This document shows positions 1-8,914 of a stretch of DNA of 25,011 bases, piece after piece (positions within the stretch are counted from its first letter, which is position 1; the number at the start of each line of letters is the position of its first letter). The DNA lies in the NCBI GenBank assembly GCA_031283785.1, contig JAITBC010000416.1, forward strand, positions 1 to 25,011. The letters are read 5' to 3'. Made by a program: the position numbers and the translations under genes. Under the pieces are notes generated by a model that made no database searches, was not told the DNA's origin, and worked only from the letters and a program-made list of their open reading frames with translations. Source of the DNA: Tannerella sp. (GTDB lineage: Bacteria; Bacteroidota; Bacteroidia; Bacteroidales; Tannerellaceae).

Positions 1-229
1 ATACGGCGTTCGGAATATGAACAATTATTGTCGTAACAGAAAGCATTAGAAGAATTGTTTTTACTCACTGTCCGTTTGGGATACGCCCGCCGTCCCCCTG
101 GGTTACTACCCAATACAAATATCATGATGTTTTTTTTAACTTTCACGCATGACAAGTGTAAACAGGACACAGGAATTGTGAATCGTTTTTAATCTTGTCG
201 GAGTTCATTATACCAGAGGAATGTGTCCA
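1..229. other. Left-edge region, no confident gene; open minus frame runs off the edge
   Basis: No complete gene is supported here. On the minus strand an ATG at 125 opens a frame of at least 41 codons that continues past base 1 without a stop. Its start lies 105 bp downstream of the thioredoxin-like gene on the same strand. The peptide (MIFVLGSNPGGRRAYPKRTV...) matches no family I recognise and is unusually rich in Arg, Asn and Ser, so it may be spurious. On the plus strand, frame 1 gives only 11 codons before a stop at 34-36 and could be the tail of an upstream gene. A small inverted repeat (TGGGT at 99-103, ACCCA at 108-112) and an ATCATGAT palindrome followed by eight T (121-137) are present, but I cannot assign them a role. 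Confidence 0.25.
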
Positions 230-1693
230 TTAGTCGAACCTGAAAACTGTTCGATTCAGCTTCTCTATTTCCTGTTTTAAGGCCGGCAAACCGTATTCGT
301 TGGGACGAGGTGCATTCGACAGTTTTACCTTGTGCTCTTTGTCAAGCAAAATATAGCGGGGAATGGAAATAAACTGCAGGTATTTTACCAGCGGAGATTT
401 CAACGCTCCGGCGGCAATGAGATATTGATTTTCGGCAATATCTTCTTCCGTTACAGCTTTTCTCCAGTTTTCCTCCTTCTCGTCTACTGATATGTATACG
501 TATGCAACATCCTTTTCTTTCAAAAACGCTTTCGCCTCTGCCGATTCCTGAATATCCAGCCTGCATGGCGAACACCAGCTTGCCCAGAAGTCAATATAGA
601 CGGGTTTTCCTTGAAACTGTTCCAATATTGTCTTCAGAGTGCTCCTCCGACCAGACTCGTCTTTATAGTTTTTCAGGACAATGTCGGTCAGAATGTCTTC
701 CGGAAACGGTTTGTTGTGTATCCGATAGTAACTATCCGCCAGACGGATATATTCCGTGTACACTGTGTCTGAAACATATTTGGGAGATTGTTTTATAATG
801 TTCAACAGTTCGGTTTCATAATTTTGCCCCTGATGGTCGGCAAAAATACCGATAAGGGCGCTTATCAGGTATTCCTTTGTTTTTCCTTCCGTTTTGTGCA
901 GTATATTATTGTATATAAAATCAAGATCAGACCAGTCGGCGTTTAAGTGAAAATCTACGAAACGATATATCAAAGAACTGCCGTATACATTGGTTAATGA
1001 TTCATCTTTCAACGGAAGCCGGTAAACGCCGTCAAAATAGTTTTCAGGTAAATCGCCGGCGGCAATTTGTTTAGTGCATACGGGTGTGTAGATATAAAAA
1101 GCAAATTTATCATCAATATAAGCATTCACATAACTAATAAAACCTTCGGACATGGAATGCTGTTCTCCGTATGTCTTTAAAAAATTCAACTGTTTTTCTT
1201 TCAGGACGATCAAACTGTCTCTGTATGCGGCAATATTACCTCCTTTTTTGTAATATGGCCAAAGAGGAAGAGGAAAACGTTTTTTAAATTCATACATAAA
1301 ATTGTAATTCCCTGCATTTTCACCGGCAAATTCCAGATGGTATTCCACAAATTCTGTGCGCTTGTCATCATCACAAATGACATTAAAGCCGATACTGTCA
1401 CCGGGAGAAACGTATATGTGTTGCCAATCAAGAGAGGCCTGAACTGTTTTCATTTCCGATCGGTTTAATGCAAAATCGACGACCATCTTTTTTTCTGTAT
1501 TCCGTTCGTGAAAAATCTTTTTTTCCTCCGCAAAATCCGACCATCGAAAAGGAAATGCTTTAAGTTCTATCAATTGATTGATAGCGGTATCATTGTTTAT
1601 ACTGTAAATAGTAGCCTTCTGCTGAGCCGGCGAGGGCTGTGCCGTTATCAACAACGCAGAGAGATTAACGGTAATAAAAAAATGCAGTTTCAT
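230..1693 (-). CDS. Secreted TlpA-like thioredoxin-fold protein
   Basis: Predicted envelope thiol-disulfide oxidoreductase of 487 aa. Residues 1-24 look like a Sec signal peptide (short basic start, hydrophobic stretch, cleavage near PAQ-Q). The C-terminal part (about 350-480) is a thioredoxin/TlpA domain: DFWASWCSPC puts the redox pair at Cys374 and Cys377, and the cis-proline is in SIPRY at Pro445. The roughly 320 residues between signal and thioredoxin domain have no motif I recognise. Bacteroidota encode many TlpA-like proteins with long variable N-terminal domains, often of unknown target. Function as a periplasmic reductase is inferred from the motif only. It is transcribed divergently from mtaB and its downstream partner, if any, lies past the window edge. 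Confidence 0.85.
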   Translation of the reverse strand: MKLHFFITVNLSALLITAQPSPAQQKATIYSINNDTAINQLIELKAFPFRWSDFAEEKKIFHERNTEKKMVVDFALNRSEMKTVQASLDWQHIYVSPGDSIGFNVICDDDKRTEFVEYHLEFAGENAGNYNFMYEFKKRFPLPLWPYYKKGGNIAAYRDSLIVLKEKQLNFLKTYGEQHSMSEGFISYVNAYIDDKFAFYIYTPVCTKQIAAGDLPENYFDGVYRLPLKDESLTNVYGSSLIYRFVDFHLNADWSDLDFIYNNILHKTEGKTKEYLISALIGIFADHQGQNYETELLNIIKQSPKYVSDTVYTEYIRLADSYYRIHNKPFPEDILTDIVLKNYKDESGRRSTLKTILEQFQGKPVYIDFWASWCSPCRLDIQESAEAKAFLKEKDVAYVYISVDEKEENWRKAVTEEDIAENQYLIAAGALKSPLVKYLQFISIPRYILLDKEHKVKLSNAPRPNEYGLPALKQEIEKLNRTVFRFD

Positions 1694-2003
1694 ATTATTT
1701 TATAAATTTCCAATTAAAACTTCTGCAAATCAAAACTATTTTCTTGAGATGGCCAAATATATTTCATCAAAAATGCATAAAAGCTAAGATTCTCTTAAAA
1801 ATCCGTGACGATTTTATTATTAAGAAAAAGCAAAGCGCCTTAATAAAATGAATTTGCATCACTCGATACTGTAATTTCGGAATTTTCGCTACGATATTTT
1901 ATAATCGTGGTATGCGGAATTATAAAAATTTCCGATAATCATACAACGTAACCGCAATTCTTCCCATGTTTTATTTAACTTTGCAGCCAATTTATATTGT
2001 AAC
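1694..2003. other. Divergent intergenic region between tlpA-like gene and mtaB
   Basis: 310 bp, strongly AT-rich, with no supportable gene. It holds a consensus -7 box for mtaB (listed separately) and, on the minus strand, two sequences fitting TAnnTTTG (at 1731-1738 and 1754-1761) that could serve the thioredoxin-like gene, neither with a clear -33 partner. There is also an 8-bp perfect inverted repeat TTATTAAG/CTTAATAA (1817-1824 and 1839-1846, 14-nt loop) and a nested imperfect one: ACGAT/ATCGT at 1891-1895 and 1904-1908, flanked by GGAATTTT (1879-1886) and AAAATTTCC (1925-1933). Both lie upstream of the mtaB promoter, so any role would be as a protein-binding site or a DNA hairpin, not an mtaB leader. 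Confidence 0.5.
1976..1983 (+). promoter_or_regulatory. Bacteroidota-type -7 box for mtaB operon
   Basis: TAACTTTG matches the phylum -7 consensus TAnnTTTG and sits 20 bp before the mtaB ATG, giving a short leader. No TTTG-like -33 element is visible at the expected 19-20 bp distance. The same octamer precedes three other genes in the window. Confidence 0.5.
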
Positions 2004-3338
2004 ATGACAGATACAAACGTATTTGAAGACAAAACCGCAGCCTACTACACTTTAGGATGTAAATTGAATTTTGCCGAAACATCGACCGTCGGCAAAGAAT
2101 TATTGACTTTAGGCATCCGTAAGGCACGGTCTGGGGAAAAAGCCGATTTCTGCATCATAAACACATGTTCCGTGACAGAGCTGGCCGACAAAAAATGCCG
2201 GCAGATGATACGAAAAATCAACAAAATGCATCCTTCGGCATACATTATCGTGACCGGCTGTTATGCCCAGTTGAAACCGGAAGAAGCGGCCGGCATAGAT
2301 GGCGTAGACCTTGTTTTGGGTTCGCAGCAGAAATCCGGTATTACCCAATATATCCGACACCTAATAAACCGAAAAGAACAGCCGTCCGAAAACATCATTA
2401 CATCTCCGGCGAAAGATATCCGCACTTTTGCACCGTCCTGCTCCGCCGGCGACCGTACGCGCCATTTCCTGAAAGTGCAGGACGGATGCGATTATTTCTG
2501 TACTTACTGTACGATACCTTTCGCACGCGGCAGAAGCCGGAACGGCACGATAGCGGATATTGTGAAACAGGCCGAAAAGGTGGCGAAAGAAGGCGGAAAA
2601 GAGATTGTCCTGACCGGGGTCAACATCGGCGACTTCGGCAAAAGCACCGGAGAAAGATTCATTGATCTTATCAGAGAACTCGACCTTATAGACGGTATCC
2701 CCCGCTTCCGTATATCGTCTATCGAACCGGATCTCATCACAGACGAAATTATATCGTTTGTCGCTGAAAGCAAACATTTCATGCCTCATTTCCACATACC
2801 TTTGCAAAGCGGGAGCAATGCCGTACTGAAACTGATGCGTCGCAACTATGATAACTTCCTGTTTCGTGAAAAAACGGAACAGATCAGGAAACTCATGCCC
2901 GATGCATTTATTGGCATAGACGTCATTGCAGGAACACGCGGAGAAACGGAGGAATTTTTCGACGAAAGCAAAACCTTCCTCGAAAGCATCCCTTTCACGC
3001 AACTGCATGTTTTCAGCTATTCGGAACGGCCGAACACACAGGCGCTTAAAATCACGCCCGCCGTCTCGCACAAAGCCAGGCACGAGCGGAGTAAACAGCT
3101 TCTTGATCTGTCCGAAAAAAGAATGTACCGTTTTTATGAATCACATATCGGCAAAACAGGTATTGCGTTGTTCGAACATGCGAAAAAAGGAGAATTTATG
3201 CACGGATTTACCGAAAACTACATAAAAACGGAAATCGCATACCGGAAAGAACTTTGTAATACTGTCCATCCTGTGCGGATGACCGGATGGAATGAAAATA
3301 AAACCGCTTTAATCGCCGAAATAGCAGACGGAGGATGA
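2004..3338 (+). CDS. mtaB: tRNA t6A37 methylthiotransferase MtaB
   Basis: Radical-SAM enzyme that adds a methylthio group to C2 of N6-threonylcarbamoyladenosine at position 37 of ANN-decoding tRNAs, giving ms2t6A. The 444-aa length is normal for the family. The N-terminal UPF0004 domain carries the three cysteines of the first 4Fe-4S cluster at Cys19 (GCKLNFAE), Cys55 (NTCSVTE) and Cys86 (TGCYAQ). The radical-SAM cluster is CDYFCTYC with Cys162, Cys166 and Cys169, followed by IPFARGRSRN. The C-terminal 70 residues fit a TRAM RNA-binding domain. The CKLNFAE/CSVTELADKK pattern favours MtaB over MiaB or RimO. It is the first gene of a plus-strand run; the start is the ATG placed 20 bp after a consensus -7 box. 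Confidence 0.93.
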   Translation: MTDTNVFEDKTAAYYTLGCKLNFAETSTVGKELLTLGIRKARSGEKADFCIINTCSVTELADKKCRQMIRKINKMHPSAYIIVTGCYAQLKPEEAAGIDGVDLVLGSQQKSGITQYIRHLINRKEQPSENIITSPAKDIRTFAPSCSAGDRTRHFLKVQDGCDYFCTYCTIPFARGRSRNGTIADIVKQAEKVAKEGGKEIVLTGVNIGDFGKSTGERFIDLIRELDLIDGIPRFRISSIEPDLITDEIISFVAESKHFMPHFHIPLQSGSNAVLKLMRRNYDNFLFREKTEQIRKLMPDAFIGIDVIAGTRGETEEFFDESKTFLESIPFTQLHVFSYSERPNTQALKITPAVSHKARHERSKQLLDLSEKRMYRFYESHIGKTGIALFEHAKKGEFMHGFTENYIKTEIAYRKELCNTVHPVRMTGWNENKTALIAEIADGG

Positions 3339-3448
3339 ACGAACGGAGAGGCGGACAAAAATATATATCCCGGCGAGACAATGACAAAACCGCCGTAACA
3401 ACTATGATAGCAGATTGAAAATGACGAATATAACAGACAGACTGAACT

Positions 3449-4357
3449 ATGGGGAATAAAATTTTATACATCATTTTACTTGTATGGGTGAAAATTCATG
3501 CATTACTGCCTGTGCCGGTGCTGTATGTACTGGCAGACATACTGTATGTCATCCTGTATCACGTAATTCGTTATCGCAGGAAAGTTGTAAGATACAACAT
3601 GAAAAACACATTCCCCGGTAAATCGTACGAAGAACGGCGGCGACTTGAGCGGAGATTTTATCATCATCTTGCCGACTATATCGTCGAGACGGTAAAATTG
3701 GCGGGAATATCCCAGGAAGAACTGCTGCGCCGTGCACGCCTCAACAATCCCGAAATGGTAAAACCGCTATTGGAACAGGGACATACATGTATCATCCTCG
3801 TCATGGGACACTACGGGAACTGGGAGTGGTTCACGGGATTCCCGGCCTGTTTCGGCGACGTACTACAAGTACACCAGATATATCGCCCGTTGAAAAATAA
3901 AGCGTTCGACCGGCTGTTTGTCTTTCTGCGCACACGCTTCCGAGCCGTGTGCACGAAAAAGAATGAAGTTGTACGCGATATTGTCAGGTTAAAACAAACA
4001 AAAACGCCCTGTTTGCTTGTTTTCATTGCCGACCAGACGCCGAGTAAAGCAAATATCCATTACTGGACCCGCTTCCTTAATCAGGAATCGGCAATACTGA
4101 CAGGCCCCGAACGATTGGCAAAGAAATATGATCTCCCCGTCGTCTTCGTCGATGTGAAGAAAATAAAACGGGGGAACTATTCTGTTAACTTCCAGTTGAT
4201 TACAGACACGCCAAAGAAGATGCCCGAATACAGCATTACCGAAGAATACACGCGGCGTATGGAAACATCCATCATGCGCGATCCTGCATTCTGGCTCTGG
4301 ACGCACAAACGCTGGAAACATAAGCGGGAGGCTGTTGACGGATCGTTGAACATATAA
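3449..4357 (+). CDS. LpxL/HtrB-like lysophospholipid acyltransferase
   Basis: Membrane-associated acyltransferase of the LPLAT superfamily, 302 aa. A hydrophobic N-terminal segment (about 3-40) fits membrane anchoring. The catalytic HX4E motif is HYGNWE (His121, Glu126). DQTPSK (195-200) and the C-terminal WLWTHKRWK (282-290) are further signatures of the lipid A late-acyltransferase family. The expected reaction is transfer of a secondary acyl chain to lipid A, or to an amino- or ornithine-type lipid; the acceptor cannot be read from sequence. It starts 110 bp after mtaB and ends 16 bp before the glycosyltransferase, so the three are probably co-transcribed. A 12-codon open frame (ATG at 3421) overlaps the start codon and may be chance. 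Confidence 0.88.
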   Translation: MGNKILYIILLVWVKIHALLPVPVLYVLADILYVILYHVIRYRRKVVRYNMKNTFPGKSYEERRRLERRFYHHLADYIVETVKLAGISQEELLRRARLNNPEMVKPLLEQGHTCIILVMGHYGNWEWFTGFPACFGDVLQVHQIYRPLKNKAFDRLFVFLRTRFRAVCTKKNEVVRDIVRLKQTKTPCLLVFIADQTPSKANIHYWTRFLNQESAILTGPERLAKKYDLPVVFVDVKKIKRGNYSVNFQLITDTPKKMPEYSITEEYTRRMETSIMRDPAFWLWTHKRWKHKREAVDGSLNI

Positions 4358-4373
4358 AAATGCACACACATAT

Positions 4374-5387
4374 ATGAAAGTATCGGTTGTTATATTAAAC
4401 TGGAATGGGAAAACATTGATGGAAGAATTCCTTCCGTCCGTAATAAAAAACACACCTCCGGATATTGCAGAAATCGTTGTCGCGGACAACGGTTCGACGG
4501 ATAATTCCACGGCAATGCTCAGAGATAAATATCCATCCGTGCGGCTTATCACATTCGACCGGAACTACGGTTTTGCCGAAGGCTACAATAAAGCGATAAG
4601 CGCGATTGATTCCGTATATACGGTATTACTCAACAGCGACGTGGAGGTATGTCCCAACTGGATGGATATCCCGTTAGCCGTACTGGATACCACCCCGTCC
4701 ATTGCGGCGGTACAGCCGAAAATTCGTTCCCGGCGCAATAAGAAATACTTCGAATATGCAGGTGCGGCAGGAGGTTTCATCGACAAATACGGATATCCGT
4801 ATTGCCGCGGACGGGTCATGTCGGTCGTTGAAGAAGACAACGGACAATACGACAATCCGGTCGACATACTGTGGGCAACGGGCGCATGCCTTTTTATACG
4901 CACCGGAATATACCGGAAAGAAGGAGGACTTGACGCCGTTTTTTTTGCTCACCAGGAGGAGATAGATATGTGTTGGAGGCTGCGTTCACGAGGATACCGC
5001 ATCGTATGTACGCCGGAATCGACGGTTTATCACGTAGGAGGCGCGACGCTGAACGTGGAAAGCCCTCACAAAACATTCCTCAACTTCCGCAACAACCTGC
5101 TTATGCTGTATAAAAACCTGCCCGAAAAAGAAATAAGGAAGGTATTCCGCGTTCGTTACTGGTTAGATGCGATCGCCGCCGCCAAATTTTTTATTACCGG
5201 TCATCCCGAAAATGCAGCAGCCGTATTTCGTGCACGACGCGAATTTCACCGGCTAAAAAAAGAATATTTGATCGTAAGAAAGGAAAACCTGCAAAAAACC
5301 GTCATCTCCGAAATCCCGGAAATACGCAGAAAAAGCCTGTTATACTCGTTCTATATCGAACGAAAACAAAAATTTTCAAAACTGTAG
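4374..5387 (+). CDS. Family 2 glycosyltransferase
   Basis: Cytoplasmic GT-A-fold glycosyltransferase, 337 aa. The N-terminus shows the nucleotide-binding beta strand and ADNGSTDNS (37-45); NSDVE (87-91) is the DXD-like metal/sugar-nucleotide site; QEEIDMCWR (194-202) matches the conserved acidic catalytic-base region of the rhamnosyltransferase-like GT2 branch. After about residue 245 a basic tail rich in Arg, Lys and aromatic residues may contact the membrane; there is no clear transmembrane helix. Spacing of 16 bp from the acyltransferase suggests a shared operon and a role in lipopolysaccharide or another surface glycan. The donor and acceptor sugars cannot be inferred. Confidence 0.88.
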   Translation: MKVSVVILNWNGKTLMEEFLPSVIKNTPPDIAEIVVADNGSTDNSTAMLRDKYPSVRLITFDRNYGFAEGYNKAISAIDSVYTVLLNSDVEVCPNWMDIPLAVLDTTPSIAAVQPKIRSRRNKKYFEYAGAAGGFIDKYGYPYCRGRVMSVVEEDNGQYDNPVDILWATGACLFIRTGIYRKEGGLDAVFFAHQEEIDMCWRLRSRGYRIVCTPESTVYHVGGATLNVESPHKTFLNFRNNLLMLYKNLPEKEIRKVFRVRYWLDAIAAAKFFITGHPENAAAVFRARREFHRLKKEYLIVRKENLQKTVISEIPEIRRKSLLYSFYIERKQKFSKL

Positions 5388-5410
5388 CTATCGGCCAAAC
5401 TGCCATAACG

Positions 5411-5431
5411 GCCGAGCCTTGCGGCTTTTTT
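5411..5431 (+). terminator. Possible intrinsic terminator after the glycosyltransferase gene
   Basis: A short stem (AGCC at 5415-5418 with GGCT at 5423-5426, loop TTGC; alternatively GCCG with CGGC) runs directly into six T at 5426-5431. It lies between the convergent glycosyltransferase and kinase genes and reads in the plus direction. The stem is short, so this is a moderate call. Confidence 0.4.
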
Positions 5432-5820
5432 CAAAAATATCGACCAAACAAATCAATTAATTTAGGCAAAAATATAATCAGCCCTACAATTGCAGCGGCG
5501 ACAGCCATGAATAATACCCCTCCGGCAGCAAGGTCTTTGACCTTTTTTATGGCTTCGCTATATTCCGGCGATACGACGTCGGCCAACTGTTCGACAGCCG
5601 TATTCAGCGCTTCGGCAGCTAATACGCATCCGCAAACGACAACGACAGCCATCCATTCTGTGGCCGATATGTTCAACAAAAAGCCGGCAAGGACGGTATA
5701 AATACCTATCAAACAATGCAGTCTGACATTATGTTCGTACCGTAACAGCAAACGGATACCATGAAAAGCGTGTTTAAAGCCGGGAAATTTCTTCCGGGGA
5801 ATTAATTCTTTATTATCCAT
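5431..5820 (-). CDS. dgkA: Small integral membrane diacylglycerol/undecaprenol kinase
   Basis: Membrane lipid kinase of the DgkA/UdpK family, about 129 aa, the usual size. It is expected to phosphorylate diacylglycerol or undecaprenol at the inner membrane and so recycle lipid carriers. The family signature is clear: an N-terminal amphipathic FKHAFHG segment, the catalytic EALNTAVE block, then KVKDLAAGGV, with three hydrophobic segments (about 37-53, 58-71 and 101-120 from the chosen start). I chose the ATG at 5820; an in-frame GTG at 5832 would add four residues. The gene starts 56 bp after the antiporter stop on the same strand, so it may share that transcript. Gram-positive relatives prefer undecaprenol; which lipid is used here is not decided by sequence. 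Confidence 0.87.
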   Translation of the reverse strand: MDNKELIPRKKFPGFKHAFHGIRLLLRYEHNVRLHCLIGIYTVLAGFLLNISATEWMAVVVVCGCVLAAEALNTAVEQLADVVSPEYSEAIKKVKDLAAGGVLFMAVAAAIVGLIIFLPKLIDLFGRYF

Positions 5821-5876
5821 ATTTTGTTTCACATTTATTCATGCAATAAACTTGTCCGGGATTCTCCGCCTATATG

Positions 5877-7379
5877 TCAGGATTCGATCGTACCAAGCTG
5901 ATTATAAGTTTCTTCAAGCGTCTTGTCATTATCCGAGATAAGCAATAGTACATCGCCGGGATCAAGCGTTGTAGAACCTGTGGGAACAAAGTATCTCTCA
6001 TCTCTTTTGACCATAACGACAAGCGTGTTTTCCGGCATCGGCAAATCCATAATACGGTTTCCTTCGGACAAATGTTCAGACAATAACGTAATCTCCGACA
6101 TACTCGATTTGATATCATCCGATAAATCGACATCAAATGTCGACAATTGATTTTGTGGTTTGCTCACTCCTGCAAGTCCGAGTATCCTTGCCACTGCGGG
6201 GACTGTCGTCCCCTGTATCAACAGCGACATCAACGTGACAAAAAACACAATATTAAAGATAACTTCCGCGCCCTTAATATTAGAGGTTAACGGATAAGTT
6301 GCAAACAGAATCGGAGCGGCGCCACGCAGACCTACCCACGAAATATAATGCTTTGCCTTATACGTCATTTTGCGAAATGGTATCAGGCAGAGCCATACGG
6401 ATAACGGGCGCGATACGAATATCATAAAAAAGCCTATGGCAAGACCTATTCCCGTTATCGGCAGCAACTCCGACGGATAGACAAGCAATCCTAACGTCAG
6501 GAACATCACAATCTGAAAAAGCCAGGTCATACCGTCCATAAATTTTTTGGATGTTCTCTTATGTACAAATTTGGAATTTCCTGTTACAAGGCCGCTGATA
6601 TATACAGCCAAATATCCATTGCCATTCAGGTAGTTTGTGATTGAAAAAACAATAAACAATAATGTCAGCAAAAGTACCGGATATAACGATTTGTTATCAA
6701 TATTTATACGGTTTATAAGCCTTACGGCAAAACGTCCGAGCAGGTATCCCAATGCAGCACCGATAACAAGCTGTATCACAAATGTTGAGGCTACCGACCA
6801 GAGACTTCCCTCTCCAATCTGTATCCATTGGATAAATGTAATAGTCAACAGATAAGCCATCGGATCGTTACTGCCGCTCTCAAGTTCCAGTAACGGACGA
6901 AGACGCTCTTTCAGGACAAGCCCTCTTGCGCCCAGTATGGCAAAAACCGACGCCGAATCCGTCGACGACATTACGGATGCCAACAGGATTGCCTCAAGAA
7001 AAGAAAACGAGATAGCCGTAAAAATATGTTGCGTTATGAGATATATAAAAACGCCCGTAATCACTGCCGTAAACAATACACCTAACGTGGCCAGTATAAT
7101 ACCTTGCGGCAAGACCGGCTTTATTTCCGAAAATTTTGTGTCCATCCCGCCGGAAAACAAAATGATATTCAACGCTAAAACTCCGATAAACTGCGCCACT
7201 TTCGGATTTGAAAACTCCAAACCCACGCCGTCATATCCGAAAACCATACCGACGATCAGAAATAACACCAAGGTAGGGACCCCGAATCGATATCCCGTCT
7301 TCCCGGCAATAATACTGACAAACAGCAGCAAAGAACCTACCAAAACAATATTTTCAATCGTAATATTCGAAAAATTCAT
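5877..7379 (-). CDS. cvrA: CvrA/NhaP2-type potassium (or sodium)/proton antiporter
   Basis: Inner-membrane cation/proton antiporter of the CPA1 family, 500 aa. Residues about 8-395 form a Na+/H+-exchanger domain with roughly a dozen hydrophobic segments; SSTDSASVF (Asp141) and ESGSNDPMA (Asn171-Asp172) mark the ion-binding core. The C-terminal 85 residues (about 412-497) look like a TrkA-C/RCK_C regulatory domain, the layout of K+/H+ antiporters such as CvrA/NhaP2. The expected role is exporting K+ or Na+ in exchange for protons, helping volume and pH control. A good promoter lies about 90 bp upstream. The family assignment is firm, but ion specificity is inferred from the domain layout. Confidence 0.9.
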   Translation of the reverse strand: MNFSNITIENIVLVGSLLLFVSIIAGKTGYRFGVPTLVLFLIVGMVFGYDGVGLEFSNPKVAQFIGVLALNIILFSGGMDTKFSEIKPVLPQGIILATLGVLFTAVITGVFIYLITQHIFTAISFSFLEAILLASVMSSTDSASVFAILGARGLVLKERLRPLLELESGSNDPMAYLLTITFIQWIQIGEGSLWSVASTFVIQLVIGAALGYLLGRFAVRLINRINIDNKSLYPVLLLTLLFIVFSITNYLNGNGYLAVYISGLVTGNSKFVHKRTSKKFMDGMTWLFQIVMFLTLGLLVYPSELLPITGIGLAIGFFMIFVSRPLSVWLCLIPFRKMTYKAKHYISWVGLRGAAPILFATYPLTSNIKGAEVIFNIVFFVTLMSLLIQGTTVPAVARILGLAGVSKPQNQLSTFDVDLSDDIKSSMSEITLLSEHLSEGNRIMDLPMPENTLVVMVKRDERYFVPTGSTTLDPGDVLLLISDNDKTLEETYNQLGTIES

Positions 7380-7467
7380 ATTATTGCATTTAATTTAAAA
7401 AATCAAAATAACATAAACAATCCCTCATCATATTACATGATATGACTTGCTTAAAAGAAATTGCTTA

Positions 7468-7498
7468 CAAATATAAAGATTTTTATCATAATAACAAG
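7468..7498 (-). promoter_or_regulatory. Bacteroidota-type promoter for the antiporter gene
   Basis: Read on the minus strand, TATATTTG (7468-7475) fits the -7 consensus and CTTG (7495-7498) fits the -33 TTTG element in three of four bases, with exactly 19 bp between them. The expected start of transcription leaves a leader of about 80 nt before the antiporter ATG at 7379. Confidence 0.5.
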
Positions 7499-7551
7499 TC
7501 TATACCTGCGAAATCTATAAAAAAAGACGATTTCATCCCGTAAATACCCAC

Positions 7552-8850
7552 TCATTTGTGCAAAAAGACAGCTTTATTCGCCTCTTCATTATTCAGTTCG
7601 GCATACAGTCTCAGAAAAAACCATACGCCTGCATCCGTATGAGTTCCGGCGGTTGAACCGAAAGATACGCTTCCTCCATATTTTTTCTGTTCGGCAGCAA
7701 AGTCCCGCGCCTGTTCAAAATATACGGTTTTATCGTCCACACCGTGGGTCATGATAAACCGGCAACGGTTCTTCCAGGGTTTCACACTGTTGTCGTCAAG
7801 GATATTATTTATTTCGCTCATACCGTCATTTTTCAAGAAATTTCCGGTAAACAAATCCGACGTGTTTTTTGTGAAAAAATCCCGGTAATCATGTTCACCG
7901 TCCAGATAAACAGCTGCCTCAGAAGCATAAGGTTCTTTCAGATAATCATTTATCCGGAGGTGTGGATAGCCGTTTTTCTTATATCCCAGCAATGCCAGCG
8001 GAAACAAATACGGCTGGGGCATTGTGGAAGATGCCCGTATCAGACCGGCTTCCTGAAGCAGGTTGCAGGGCGTGCCCCCTACGACAAGCAAATCGACCTC
8101 CATATCGTTAACAGAAGCGTCTGTCTCGAACTCATGCGCCAATTGCAACGATACATAAGCGCCAAGCGAATAGCCGGATATAATAAACCCGTTCTTCTTT
8201 TCATACTTTTCTTTCCCGAGCACAGACCGGGCGGCTTCCACATATTCGACCGTCGTGCGTATCATCGCTTTTTTTTCAACATATGGAATGAAACACTGCC
8301 CGTAGGAATCGCCGAAACCCGGATAATCGGGTATCATTACCGCATAACCGTAATTATAAGCTTCAAGCAGCCAGAACATAAGATGAGGATCAAGGTCGTC
8401 GCCGGCCATACGTACGGTAGGCGCCTCATTCTTCATTACATAAGTATAGGGCGGCGCAATAACCTGGCGATATTTACGCTCATTCACAAACGGCGGGACA
8501 ATTAATAATCCCGAAAGATTTATTCTTGCCGCCGAACCGTCGGGATGACCTGTTTCCAACATCACTTTATATACGCGCATCTGTACATCGCCCTCATATT
8601 TTGTCTGATTACCGATAATATTCAAAATTATCGAAGCATTACCGGTAAAATTCTTTTCTGTATTTTTCAGTTCGCCAAACGAATATTCTTTAAGTATTTC
8701 GTAAGTAACATTTTTCGTAACGTCCGGCTCTCCGGGATTTTCCGGCTGTTCGGGGATTTCGGGGTCTATCGGCGGCTCATTTTTATCCGAACAGCCTGTA
8801 ATAAAAATCATACAACACACCGTTAATAATAGTATGACGTATGATTTCAT
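7552..8850 (-). CDS. Alpha/beta-hydrolase lipoprotein (lipase/esterase-like)
   Basis: Predicted lipid-anchored esterase, lipase or peptidase, 432 aa from the chosen start. The start at 8850 gives a standard lipoprotein signal (MKSYVILLL... ending in FITGC, lipid Cys20); an upstream in-frame ATG at 8877 adds nine charged residues and fits less well. A Pro/Glu-rich tether (about 25-44) follows the cysteine. The hydrolase domain has GYSLG as nucleophile elbow (Ser228), HGVDDKTV with Asp373 and GTHTDAG with His404, a complete triad. The fold resembles secretory lipase and prolyl-oligopeptidase C-terminal domains. The substrate is unknown. It begins 64 bp after the LRR gene with no promoter seen between, so the two may be co-transcribed. 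Confidence 0.8.
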   Translation of the reverse strand: MKSYVILLLTVCCMIFITGCSDKNEPPIDPEIPEQPENPGEPDVTKNVTYEILKEYSFGELKNTEKNFTGNASIILNIIGNQTKYEGDVQMRVYKVMLETGHPDGSAARINLSGLLIVPPFVNERKYRQVIAPPYTYVMKNEAPTVRMAGDDLDPHLMFWLLEAYNYGYAVMIPDYPGFGDSYGQCFIPYVEKKAMIRTTVEYVEAARSVLGKEKYEKKNGFIISGYSLGAYVSLQLAHEFETDASVNDMEVDLLVVGGTPCNLLQEAGLIRASSTMPQPYLFPLALLGYKKNGYPHLRINDYLKEPYASEAAVYLDGEHDYRDFFTKNTSDLFTGNFLKNDGMSEINNILDDNSVKPWKNRCRFIMTHGVDDKTVYFEQARDFAAEQKKYGGSVSFGSTAGTHTDAGVWFFLRLYAELNNEEANKAVFLHK

Positions 8851-8914
8851 CCGATTTTCTTTTATTTTTTCGTCCATTATAAAAAATAAGTTTTTCTAAT
8901 CATAGTGTTTTGTT

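Noticed and set aside
2361..3083. 240-codon open frame antisense to mtaB
   Set aside because: The sense frame is a complete MtaB with all cluster cysteines; the antisense product has no recognisable domain and a composition typical of a shadow frame.
4612..4623. 12-bp palindrome CCGTATATACGG, similar to the operator before E2
   Set aside because: It lies inside the glycosyltransferase coding sequence, lacks the TG/CA ends and a paired copy, and is explained by codons.
7744..8505. 253-codon open frame opposite the alpha/beta-hydrolase
   Set aside because: Shadow of a gene with a complete catalytic triad and lipoprotein signal.
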